From positions 1 to 17,223 of the forward strand of contig JAAAJB010000689.1 in assembly GCA_016098155.1 (NCBI GenBank): a stretch of 17,223 nt of DNA, written 5' to 3'. Under the pieces are notes generated by a model. That model was not told where the DNA came from, did no database searches, and saw only the letters and a program-made list of their open reading frames with translations. The translations under genes were made by a program, and so were the position numbers. This document shows positions 8,652-17,215 of the stretch, one piece after another; the first letter of the stretch is position 1, and every line of letters begins with the position of its first letter. The stretch is from Actinomortierella ambigua (lineage: Eukaryota; Mortierellomycota; Mortierellomycetes; Mortierellales; Mortierellaceae).

Positions 8652-10407
8652 CTATTGAGCGACAGCAATAGGTTCTGCCGTAACCATGGGTGTTGCCGGT
8701 ACCTTGGACCTCTCGTCGTTGATGTACTCGTGTTCATCCACAGCTGTCGATGATGTAGAATCCAACGACATCCTTGACGAGCTAGTTGATCGGTCGACGC
8801 GGTCTTGTTTGGCTGGCTGGATGGTCGAGGCAGTCGAAGAAGCATCACAAAGCTCACGCACGAAGCGGAGAACATCCTTGGTAGACTGCCAATACTTGAC
8901 ATTAGCCTTGAGCCGACCCGCACTCGACTTGATTTGTTTCTCCAGGCCCAATCCAGAGCGAGCAAGAACGGTGTCTTGTCTGTTGTAGTCATAAGCGAGA
9001 GAGATATAGATATGGTATTAGTTTTTGATCAATGGTTGTATGGAATAAAAGAGAGTACATGATGGTCGTGATGATGGTAGTGATGGTAGTGATGATGGTG
9101 ACGGTAGTGAGATGATGGTGATGGTAGTGATGCTTGTAGCAGGGCTGGTATTGATAATGGTATTGATGGGTGATGATGATGGTCGTGATGATGGTGATGG
9201 TAGTGTGATGGTAGCAGGGATGGTATTGATGATGGTGGTGATGATGGTGGTGATGATGGTGGTGATGATGGTGGTGATGATGGTGGTGATAATGACTGTG
9301 ATGCATGAGAAGACTTACGGGCGAAGATGCAATGCAGCGCAAAAATCGTTGGTACCATCGCCTCCGTAAATGACCTGATCGTAATCTTCGACAGCCATCA
9401 ATGCATCGAGCTCCTGACCCTTGCACAGGTTGGCAGCGCAAGGATTGGGGCAGCCGTGGGGCGGCAGATCAAGTCCATGGTGTCGCTGAACATGCAGGCG
9501 CTCTGTTTCGTCATAATATGCCGGGTTGGTGATGACTCGGTCAATGAGGTGCGAAATACCATATGCCTTTACAGTAGAAAAGAAAATATTGTTTGTAGAG
9601 ATGACAACTCTGTCATTAGTCTCTGAAGTTTGAGCATGGCAACAAGGTGGTTGGCGGCTGAGGAGAGAGTGAGGTGGGGCAAGTGATACCTTTAAAATAA
9701 TATCAATGTAAACCGTGTTAGCATCCGACAGGATGCAAATGTATGTGCCTTGAGACTTGAGCTGTTCGAGTGCCTCAATCATCTCTGTCGTCTACCACAC
9801 GAGGAGAGGGGAGGGGAGAATTATTAATATGTGTAGACACTTTACTTTCAGCATTCTCGTTCAGCACCCTCTCTCTTCTTTCCGTCCAATCCTTACAAAT
9901 GGGATGTTCTGAAGGGTGGCTTCCAACTGGCTGCGACGAAAGCCCTTTTCGTGGAGCATGCCCAAAAGCTTGTCCCTACAAGTCACAGGCGAACAAAGTG
10001 TTAACGCACTGACATTTTTTTTTCGAGACAAAGGGGAGGTCATTGTACCACTTTTTTTTTGTAGCTGCGAGCACACATACTGAAGATCAGTCCATTGGAC
10101 AACGCCCTCTTCTACCATCTGAATATCCCGGAGCGATGGACTCAGCTCTTGCATGACCCAATGGTCGGAATCCGCCTCAACCAGAGTCCTATGGTGGTGA
10201 GAAAGTAGACGTCCGTTAGATGATCAGTTGTGTGGACCACCCGCTTGCACCGAGGCAGGGTGGGGGGTGGTGAAGCGGAATGATAGCATGTGGGTGAAAG
10301 AAATCCTCAAGGAACAAAAGGACGGTGGAAGGAGCTGCCTATGCTTGGTGGTCGTACCAGTCAAAGTCAAAGACGGCTAGTCGCTTGAAGGAAGTTGTGA
10401 AAGGCAT
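8652..10407 (-). CDS. PHOSPHO1/PHOSPHO2-type HAD-superfamily phosphatase, 6 exons
   Basis: This is a cytosolic haloacid-dehalogenase phosphatase. Animal relatives hydrolyse phosphocholine/phosphoethanolamine or pyridoxal phosphate; the substrate here is unknown. Exons are 10407-10358, 10188-10081, 9975-9897, 9791-9690, 9566-9319 and 8979-8652, giving 304 aa. Motif I is DFDWTL (Asp14 nucleophile, Asp16 acid/base), motif II ILSDANT (Ser101), motif III Lys162, and motif IV GGDGTND (Asp183, Asp187). The family Cys cluster before the Lys is present (Cys152, Cys156, Cys161). Conserved DSDHWV and NTVYIDIIL also fit. Residues after about 245 form a Ser/Thr-rich tail absent from animal enzymes. Intron 5 is 339 nt and filled with GAT/GGT repeats; if retained it stops translation at once (CCG TAA). 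The fourth acceptor is AAAG and the fifth ACAG, the only two in this gene not TAG. Confidence 0.9.
9228..9287. repeat. 12-bp minisatellite, five perfect copies, in phosphatase intron 5
   Basis: The unit GATGATGGTGGT is repeated five times without error. Degenerate GATGGTAGT-type relatives fill the intron from about 9060 to 9300. The tract is open in several frames, giving artificial poly-His and Met-Met-Val-Val reading frames that are not genes. Confidence 0.95.
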
Positions 10408-10574
10408 ACTGGGATATTGTGTAGGGGTGGTTTGGAGTAATATATGAGAGCGATAAAGAAAATCAATCTAGCTACTGCTGCTGTTGCGAGTAGTGTTGCG
10501 GGTATTGGGAGAGAGGAATGAGAGACGTAATGAATGTAGTGGAATGAGGAGCAATGAGCGGGTCCAGACAAGGG

Positions 10575-10582
10575 CTTTTATA
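10575..10582 (-). promoter_or_regulatory. TATA box (TATAAAAG) upstream of the phosphatase
   Basis: The minus strand reads TATAAAAG, within the symmetric plus-strand TTTTATAAAA. It lies about 170 nt upstream of the ATG at 10407, which would place transcription start near 10550 and give a 5' UTR of about 140 nt. Because the core is palindromic it could also serve plus-strand transcription. Confidence 0.45.
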
Positions 10583-10824
10583 AAACCGGGGGGCATAGCT
10601 GCTCGAGGCGCTACTTCTCTTTTGTGCACTGTGGTGGTTCTTCCACCTGCCGTCGGAGACTTGATCCCGTTCGTCCAGCAGCATTTTTTGCAATCTAGTC
10701 TGCTGTTTGGCCTGTTTGTCAGAAAAATGCCGAGCAAAACGCAGGGTCCACATTTACTTCCAACAAAGAGGAGCTTGTCCATCGGGGACGCTCGCCTTTG
10801 GGTGACTGACAGTTTATTTCTCTC

Positions 10825-10839
10825 TCCATGGTCCATGGA
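10825..10839. repeat. 15-bp palindrome around CCATGG
   Basis: TCCATGG-T-CCATGGA is a perfect inverted repeat with a one-base centre, about 420 bp upstream of the phosphatase start. It sits between a CT-rich and a GA-rich segment. Confidence 0.6.
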
Positions 10840-11231
10840 AAGGGAAGGGCGCCTCGTACGATCCGCTTTTTTCTCTTTCTCTCTCTCTCTCTCTGTGCAA
10901 TCCCCCTCCATAACAATTTTCCCGCGAATCTCTGTCCCCCCTCTCAAAATGAAAAAAGAGGCGTCATAACTCGATTCGATTCAGCCACACGTGCAACGAT
11001 CAGTGGGTCCCCTGTCCTCCCCTCCCTGTGCACCCCTCAATGGGATCGTCTCATCCCACACGTTTACCATTGGCATCGACCGAGGTGCCAGGAACCTTCG
11101 CCTCAACCTTCCCTTAGCTTGGTCCAGGAAAAAAAAGGAAAAAGGAAAAAGACGTGCGCACACCATCTACCCCTATCTCCTTTCATCCTACCACCTTTAC
11201 TGCTTATGCACCACCGAGAACGCATGCTGCT

Positions 11232-11278
11232 GTTTGGCACGTATGCTCCTGGCTTTCCAGGGTTTGGCACGCTATGCT
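11232..11278. repeat. Direct repeats flanking a small hairpin
   Basis: GTTTGGCACG-TATGCT (11232-11247) recurs 30 bp later as GTTTGGCACGC-TATGCT (11262-11278), differing by one inserted C. Exactly between them is CCTGG-CTTT-CCAGG, a perfect 5-bp stem. The whole element is about 47 bp and lies in the middle of the gene-free region. Confidence 0.6.
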
Positions 11279-11513
11279 TGTTGTTGCTGCCCCCGTTTAA
11301 TGGTGATGATAGAGAAACCCCCCAAAAAAACAAAAAAAAAAGCAAGATGCTTGGGAGAAAGGGTGACCTTGCACCGCTTTCTTTCTATCGTAGGAATGTC
11401 ACGGCACACACACGCAAAAGAGTACATTCATCGCTCCAAAAATAAGAAGGGCTTGTGCTTCATCACCCCCACCCACTGAGATGTCATTACGACTGCAGAT
11501 CCTCGGGCGTAGA

Positions 11514-11590
11514 CTAACAGTCGATAACCATGATGTCAGGAGGAATAAGCGGAGGAGCGCCATAGCCGAAAAAAGAGAGAACGGCGGTGC
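11514..11590 (-). other. Coding-like stretch, possible terminal exon of an unknown gene
   Basis: Read on the minus strand after an AG at 11592-11591, the sequence gives 24 residues and a TAG at 11516-11514: TAVLSFFGYGAPPLI then PPDIMVIDC. The hydrophobic/proline pattern with synonymous-looking codons resembles real protein, and it is faintly like the GAPPxIPP end of FKBP domains. The acceptor context (CACTTTGAG) is weak, and I could not build upstream exons, so this may be chance. Confidence 0.15.
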
Positions 11591-11717
11591 CTCAAAGTGC
11601 TCACTAGACAAAGAAAGGAAAGAAAATTATTGAATGTCAGCCTTTCCCTATGTCGACGAAGGATGCTGTTTATGCTACAAAGTCTGGAAGGGAAGAGAGA
11701 GAGGGGGGGATGTAGTC

Positions 11718-11756
11718 CACACACACATACACACAGACTCACACACACACACACAC
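11718..11756 (+). repeat. Interrupted CA microsatellite
   Basis: CA dinucleotides, broken by TA and GACT, run for about 39 nt roughly 340 bp upstream of the proteasome start codon. Confidence 0.9.
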
Positions 11757-11918
11757 GGTGCATGCTACGGCAATAACCAATGTTACTACTTCTATCTCTG
11801 TCGCGGTCAGCGCGGGATAACAGAAACAAAATGTAACAATTTCCTACCAGCGCGTGTGTGGTGTGGGTGGGGCAGATATACGCAGATGTAAGAAAAAATT
11901 GGTGGCGCAGATTGCTGC

Positions 11919-11928
11919 ACACGTCACC
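11919..11928 (-). promoter_or_regulatory. CRE-like (TGACGTG) candidate site upstream of PSMA6
   Basis: This ACACGTCACC 10-mer is identical to the one at 1852-1861. It lies about 170 bp upstream of the proteasome start codon. A bZIP-type factor is the likely class of binder if functional. Confidence 0.35.
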
Positions 11929-11951
11929 CCAAAGCCAGCTGCTGCTGGCCA

Positions 11952-11987
11952 GGCACACGCGTATTGTTCTTCCCTCTTGCGTGTGCC
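11952..11987. repeat. 9-bp inverted repeat with 18-nt spacer upstream of PSMA6
   Basis: GGCACACGC (11952-11960) is exactly inverted as GCGTGTGCC (11979-11987). It ends 108 bp before the proteasome start codon, so it lies in the proximal promoter or in the 5' UTR, where it could form a stable stem. Confidence 0.6.
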
Positions 11988-12095
11988 CTAAGCTTTCGAG
12001 TAGGCCCCAACCCCCTCATTTCGCGCGACTTTAAACATTCCTTCTTCCTGCTCCATTTCACCACTTGCCTTAGTAACACTCTCACATTCAACGCC

Positions 12096-13399
12096 ATGAG
12101 TAGAAACGCAGGATACGATCGCCACATCACCATCTTCTCGCCCGAGGGTCGTCTGTACCAAGTCGGTACGCTCATTCATTGCCCTTTGCCCATGACAAAA
12201 GGGCGAGGCCCCACCACTCTTAGAACAGCCTCGCGTCAACAACCTAATAGCCGTGTCCTTCTTCTATTTGCGTCAGCTTACTTACGTATCCTCTTTCCCT
12301 CCTTCTTGCATGTCCATCGCATCACTTTCTTCTTATAGAATATGCCTTTAAGGCCATTTCAAATTCTGGCATTACCTCCATTGGTGTCCGAGGCAAGGAC
12401 TCGGCCGTTATTGTCACCCAGCACAAAGTTCCCGTAAGTACTTCTTTTTCCTCAATGAGGAGGGGAGTGAAGGGTTTCTCTACTTGATATGATCCATTTC
12501 CTTATGAACGGGTTGTTGATGACGATCTGTTAATTCTTGTGGATATAGGACAAGCTGCTGGATGCCTCGACGATTAAGCATATTTACCAGCTGACACCCA
12601 ACATTGGATGTGTGATGACAGGACTTGTTCCGGATGCCCGGAACGCCGTCAGCCGAGCACAGCGTGAGGCTGCCGAGTTCCGCTACAAGTTTGGATATGA
12701 GATTCCGCCAGACATGCTTGCCAAGCGCATGGCCAACATCAACCAGGTCTACACCCAACATGCTGCCATGCGACCCCTTGGTGTTTGTATGTTTTCTAGC
12801 TTTATTGATACTTCATTTTGGTGGGAATTTGAAATTCTTTGTATTGTTGGCTCAAAGTTGTCTATGCTGCTGTCCAAAAAGTCTCATCCAATACTCGCCT
12901 TTCTTTTTTTTTCTTCCTCTTTTTGAATTAGCCATGATTCTGATCGGCATCGATGATGAGCGTGGACCACAACTGTTCAAGATCGACCCTGCAGGATACT
13001 TTGTCGGCTTCAAGGCAACAGCCGCCGGCGCCAAGCAGACAGAGAGCTTGAACCATCTGGAGAAGAAGCTGAAGAAGGAGAAGGAGCTGAACGAAGAGGA
13101 GACTGTTGAGGTAAAGATGATTAGATCGTATTTCCGACTTGGTTCCAGGAGAGGGATGGGGCCTGAAAAATAAGTGCCGGTATGTCGTTTTTTCTTTTTC
13201 CTTCGGCTAATCCTCGCACACACTCTCTTTCATCACTCGCCTTTAGCTTGCCATCACGACACTGTCAACAGTGCTGTCGTCTGACTTTAAGGCAAACGAG
13301 ATTGAGGTCGGCATCGTGACAGCAGATAGCCCAAAGTTCCGCAAATTGTCCGAGGCTGAGATCGAAGAGCACCTGCAGCGGATCGTTGAGAAGGACTAA
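12096..13399 (+). CDS. 20S proteasome subunit alpha-1 (PSMA6/SCL1 type), 5 exons
   Basis: This is a non-catalytic outer-ring subunit of the 20S core that gates substrate entry in ubiquitin-dependent degradation. Exons are 12096-12165, 12339-12433, 12549-12786, 12932-13110 and 13247-13399, giving 244 aa, close to human PSMA6 (246). The N-terminal alpha signature is complete ([20 protein letters not shown], residues 7-26). [93 protein letters not shown] and [14 protein letters not shown] are diagnostic of alpha-1 rather than other alpha subunits. Donors are GTACGC, GTAAGT, GTATGT and GTAAAG; all acceptors are TAG. The segment [17 protein letters not shown] is more charged than usual. The start fits the family N-terminus. 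TTTAAA at 12030 is a possible core-promoter element. Confidence 0.97.
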
Positions 13400-13702
13400 G
13401 CGAAGAAAGAAAGAAAGAAAAACAATGGAGGGAACGGAGCAAGGGAGCATCTCAAGGCACAAACACAAATGTCGCCACCTCGCCAAACTATGCCATCCTT
13501 TCTTTTTTTTTCGTAGATGGAGAGGATTCGACCCTCGTAAAAGAATAACAAAAAAATGTAAAAAAGAAGCTACTTGGGATTTCCTGTCTATGCGGAAGAA
13601 ACTAGAGCAACGAGAGACTTTCGAGGAAGCGGATCAAAATGGCTTTTTATTTTTTTTTCCCAAAGAACACGAAATAGAGATGAAAAGGGAGAGAAGGAAA
13701 GA
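13400..13702. other. Convergent intergenic region, PSMA6 / PPME1 3' UTRs
   Basis: These 303 bp separate two facing stop codons. They contain a GAAA repeat directly after the proteasome stop, several T and A runs, and the PPME1 AATAAA on the minus strand. An AATAACA at about 13543 is the nearest thing to a proteasome poly(A) signal. No gene is seen. Confidence 0.6.
13646..13651 (-). terminator. Poly(A) signal AATAAA for PPME1
   Basis: TTTATT on the plus strand lies about 52 nt past the PPME1 stop on the minus strand. Confidence 0.45.
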
Positions 13703-15530
13703 CTATGATGACCTTGGTGACGCCGGCCTCGGCATCGCCAGGGTCTGGGTATTGTGAAGCGAGGTCGAAGAGGAGGTCGGGCTGCCGCCGCTGCTGTGTT
13801 GAGGCATAAAAGGATGGGAAGGCAAGACCAGGCGTTCATTCCGCTTGAGGAACTGCAACAGCTCCTGGGCCATGCGCCCCGGCTCGTCTTCCTGGACGGC
13901 ATGGCCCGAATTGGGGAACACGAGCAATTGAAACTTGCCTTGCATCTGCGCAATAGTCATGTCTTTGTCCAAACGATCGGTCCCCGCCAGGACCAACAGC
14001 TTGGCCGTCTTGATCGATAGAAACTTGGCCGTCAGCCCTGTAAACCACAACTCCCAGTACTTTTCAGACGCCAACAAGTCTGTTCGCCAGAGATAGGTGG
14101 TGGCGTCATCGCCGCCGCTGCTGCTTGTGGTGGACTCGGGCTTCTTCCGGACTACCATCCCCGGGAAGGAGACACGAGCCGATTCGAGGTTGCGGACCGT
14201 GCCCGATTTGACACTATTTGGTTGAGTTGAGGATGCATGAGGGAGGGCAAGAGAGTAGGGCGTTAGGGGAGTTGACAATGGAGTCATTTTTCAGCATCAT
14301 TGTCCTTTTTTTGTAGCCCTCCAAAGAAAAGAACGGAATCAATTACCCCCACTGGATGACTTTATCGAGTGAACGGAACTGGTTCGGTCGACGCTCCAAC
14401 CATCCATGAATGTTGGCAAGTGCTTCGATAGCAAAGCCTATGAGGAGGAAGGGAAATAAAAAAGGAAGAGTCCCCAAAGCGTGTAAGAGAAATGGAATAC
14501 CGTGGCACCTCGGCGTTTGCTTGAACAACACGAAAGCCTTACTTTCGACAATGTCGAGGAGAGCCACTCCAAGCACATTAGGGATCATGTTGCGAGAGGC
14601 TGCCTCGGCGACGACGGAGCCTCCCGCACTATGTCCAACCAGGACAATCTCATCCGGCAATTGGTGGTCATAGGCCGCCTCCAGGACATTCTTCAGATCG
14701 GTCGCCAGGCGCTCCAACGAGAGGTTGTATTCCTCTTTGGACCTGGTCTCGCCTATTTTGTTTGACAATGAAAAACAAAGTTTTGAAAATAACTCTCCTC
14801 GGTCAGGGCGTGTGCGCTTTTTTTGATATCATCCAGAATGCACTACAAGACAGAGGGAGAAAGCGAGGGAAAAAAGAGTTGCATGGTCCTGGGAAAAAAA
14901 GGGAGGGGGGTGTAAGAATGGGCGAGAAAGATGCTAGGGCCCCTTACCATGTCCACGCATATCAAAGGCCAGGATGCTGACCGAGTCTCCAGCCAGGGCT
15001 CGGATCCTATCCGCCGTCAGAGCAAACGACAGCCCACAATGGGCTGCGCCATGGTGCAGCACAAACAGCGGTGACCCAGGCTTGCCGCGCGTCTCGTAGA
15101 CATTGAACACAATCTCGGGCTCTTCCTCCCCTTCCTCTTCCTCTCGCGATGTGGACGCAGCCGAAGAGTCTGTAGACTCTTCTTGCCCTCTCCTCGTCTC
15201 GTGTGGTCTGCCGCTGTTGCTGTCAGAAATGGTAGTGAGAGAAGAAGACGACAATGATGATGTCGAGGGATAAATGGGGATGGTGCGCTTCGTCTCGAAA
15301 AACTCGGACCACTCTAGTGGTGCATAGCGACCCGATGCGCCAGCACCACCAGCACCACCACCTTTTGCAAAGCTCAAAGGCCTAGTCGTAGTCGCGCCGA
15401 GAGGTGGTAACATGTCGCCACTACGGAGCTCCTGAGCGGCGGCGGCTTCGTCGTCGAGGTCGTCGAGGTCAGGGTCATAGGGCAGAGGAGGCGGTTTCTT
15501 GAACACTTGACGGAGGAGGTCGCCTGACAT
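13703..15530 (-). CDS. Protein phosphatase methylesterase 1 (PPME1/PPE1 family), 4 exons
   Basis: This is an alpha/beta hydrolase that removes the C-terminal methyl ester from the PP2A catalytic subunit, controlling holoenzyme assembly. Exons are 15530-14948, 14752-14543, 14437-14347 and 14213-13703, giving 464 aa; human PPME1 is 386. The oxyanion region is HHGAAH (about 159-164). The nucleophile elbow is GHSAGG with Ser236; the acid is in LAGTDRLDKD (Asp374) and the base in SGHAVQED (His399). GTVRNLESARVSFPG, YLWRTDL, EKYWELWFTGL and IAQMQGKFQ are strong family matches. An acidic Ser/Glu-rich insertion (about 90-145) and a Ser/Pro C-terminal tail (about 425-464) explain the extra length. HHG replaces the more common HGG. 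The N-terminus (MSGDLLRQVFKKPPPLPYDP) looks like a family-type leader, supporting the start. It is divergent from the next gene, 289 bp between starts. Confidence 0.95.
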
Positions 15531-15819
15531 GTGGGAGAGTTGTGTGTGTGTGGAGAAATGAATTCAATGGAGCAATGGAAAGAAGGGCAAAAAGTGACTT
15601 GTTCTCATGGAGCCCTGAAGAAAAAAGAAAAAAAATTGATGGCCCATGCTTGCAATGCCACTTTTCGTTGGCATGGAACCCTCAAAGCTTCCAACGACTC
15701 ATTCCTTGGTCTCCAAACTACCGTTGACGAGCGCACCAGAACCCGTGGCCAGTTCTTCCTCGTTCCTCTCGTCTTCTTTCGCACCCTTCCTTGGCGTTAT
15801 TGCTCGTGATGCCGTGGGG

Positions 15820-16640
15820 ATGGCGGAGAGCAGAGGCGGTGATATTGGCGAGACTCTACAGCAGCAGCAGCAGCAGCAGCAGCAGGTCGACCCTCTCGCC
15901 GAGTACCAAGAAGAGCTTCAGAACGTGCTCGAGTATGTCGATCAAGGCATGATCCTCAAGAGCATTGGTCTTCTTGGGCAGCTCACGGAAAGGGTTGTGG
16001 CCAACATCGAACCTCTTGGTAACGCTTTCTTCTCCTTGCCCCCTCCTACCTCCTCAGATACGCACAGATTCATTTTTTTTTTGTGTGTGTGTGTAACCTA
16101 AAACCTTTTTTTGTTCTGGGCATGAAATAACTAGGTCTGGCATCGGACGATGGCCCACCAGCGCGTCGTGAAGGGTTCTGGACAGGGCTCAACAATTGTT
16201 GGCTATTTGCCTTGTCGCACGCCCAAGACACGGCCCGGTGGGATGACCCCACGTTCTCCTCACTGTCATTCTTATCGCCCTCATCATTCTCATCACCATC
16301 ATCACCATCACCATCATCACCCTTTGCCTCCCAGCAACAAGGGCCTATTCTCCAAGAACAGCGACATCTCGTCCATCTCAAGCACCGCGTCGTCGATTGG
16401 GCCAATCGCCTCGAGCCATGGGGGCTGGTCGACTATGAGCTCGGCTTTTGGGAACGCGATATCCTGGAGGCTATCGAGTCCTGTCTTGTCGCCACCAACA
16501 GCGCATTTCCTTCATCTCTGTCCTCTCCGGCATCTTCTCCCCCTGTGTCCTCACCACCTTCTCCGTCTCCTTCAGAGACGGTGGCGCCATTGGCGACGGG
16601 TGCACCTGTACTAGACCTGGACCACCAACAGTCGTTATGA
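15820..16640 (+). CDS. Uncharacterised fungal protein with FWxGLNNCW and LVDYELGFWE motifs, 2 exons
   Basis: Function unknown. Exons are 15820-16018 and 16135-16640 (donor GTAACG, acceptor CTAG), giving 234 aa. A Gln9 run (14-22) is followed by a helical block, YQEELQNVLEYVDQGMILKS then IGLLGQLTERVVANIEPLGL (about 28-68). Next come RREGFWTGLNNCWLFAL, a Ser/Pro insertion, and a second helical block, VVDWANRLEPWGLVDYELGF plus WERDILEAIESCL. The tail is Ser/Pro-rich. From memory this arrangement resembles uncharacterised ascomycete proteins with a similar LVDYxxGxWE segment, but no name can be given. There is no signal peptide or membrane segment. The in-frame ATG at 15646 would add 58 residues; I prefer 15820 because of its better context (G at -3 and +4) and the pyrimidine-rich, UTR-like sequence before it. 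Confidence 0.75.
15859..15885 (+). repeat. (CAG)9 coding repeat
   Basis: Nine perfect CAG codons encode the Gln run near the N-terminus of the uncharacterised protein. All nine use the same codon, so the tract is a true microsatellite and likely length-variable. Confidence 0.95.
16265..16321 (+). repeat. Coding TCA/CCA repeat (Ser/Pro-rich insertion)
   Basis: A degenerate TCATCACCA tract encodes a Ser/Pro linker between the two conserved blocks of the uncharacterised protein. In the neighbouring frame the same DNA reads as a run of His, which is an artefact. Confidence 0.85.
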
Positions 16641-16659
16641 TGTAAAGATGCCAAATAAT

Positions 16660-16665
16660 AATAAA
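16660..16665 (+). terminator. Poly(A) signal AATAAA for the uncharacterised gene
   Basis: AATAATAATAAA lies about 20 nt after the TGA, so the transcript probably ends near 16690. Confidence 0.5.
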
Positions 16666-17155
16666 AATGATAATAAGGCTTTAAGACAAGCTTATCAATG
16701 CAAAGATGATTGGGCTGATTATGTAGAAGATGGCACAGCACCGTGCCATTGACGGGTAGCCATCGACTTTATTTTTTTAATGTAATTGACCTTCATATGT
16801 AGAAAGTTGAAAAGAATAGGGCTGGGATGGTATATGCAAGTGGGGGGGGGAGGCGAAGCATTGTTCAAGTCATAGAAGGGAATTGTGGTGTAAAAAAAAG
16901 GGGGGGGGATCATCGTGGAGCAATAGGGAGCAGGGACTTGTTATGCGTTGCTCATATCCGCAACATAAAACGGGGACCATCCTTATTGTTTCATGGGAGG
17001 AGTGGGAGCCCCCGTGCTATTTTTTTGTGTTCTTTCCCCCTTCTTTTGATGAGCTTTTTCGTCTCTTTTCTTTTCTTTTTTACTTGCCAATCTTGACATC
17101 CTATTGCATGCCATGGAAGAGCATTGACGATTTGTCATGAGAGCGTTAGTTTCTT

Positions 17156-17215
17156 AAAAAAAAAAAAAAAAAAAAAGGGGAAAAAAAAGGGAGAAAAGGG
17201 GGGGGGGGGGGGGGG
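17156..17215 (+). repeat. 60-bp pure A/G tract (A23 ... G16)
   Basis: Every base from 17156 to 17215 is A or G, starting with 23 A and ending with 16 G. Such homopurine tracts can form triplex DNA and are hard to sequence, so the exact lengths are doubtful. Confidence 0.9.

Larger units (their letters stand above)
10408..12095. other. 1.69-kb divergent region without a recognised gene
   Basis: All other gaps between placed genes here are 289-401 bp. This one is over four times longer. It holds the phosphatase promoter at its left end and the proteasome promoter at its right end. Between them are CT and CA tracts, a 15-bp palindrome, a direct-repeat/hairpin element and a short coding-like minus-strand stretch. 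Several frames of 60-200 codons exist but are Pro/Ser/Lys low-complexity without recognisable family features. I cannot support a gene, but a spliced short protein or a non-coding RNA is possible. Confidence 0.6.

Noticed and set aside
8989..9441. Frame with a long poly-His run on the minus strand
   Set aside because: The run is the intron minisatellite of the phosphatase gene read in one frame, and the frame differs from that of the flanking exon.
10828..11445. 205-codon plus-strand frame in the gene-free gap
   Set aside because: Low-complexity Phe/Ser/Leu/Pro and Lys runs from CT and A tracts, with no recognisable domain and poor codon pattern.
11490..11620. Possible tRNA, snRNA or TPP riboswitch in the gap
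   Set aside because: I compared by eye with tRNA arms, U1-U6 landmarks and the fungal TPP aptamer core; none of the conserved segments are present.
15646..15819. Upstream in-frame start adding 58 residues to the last gene
   Set aside because: Its context is poorer and the added sequence is not protein-like. It remains possible and could be settled by 5' transcript ends.
16150..16614. His-rich frame on the plus strand
   Set aside because: It is the +1 shadow of the second exon of the uncharacterised gene, whose own frame carries the conserved motifs.
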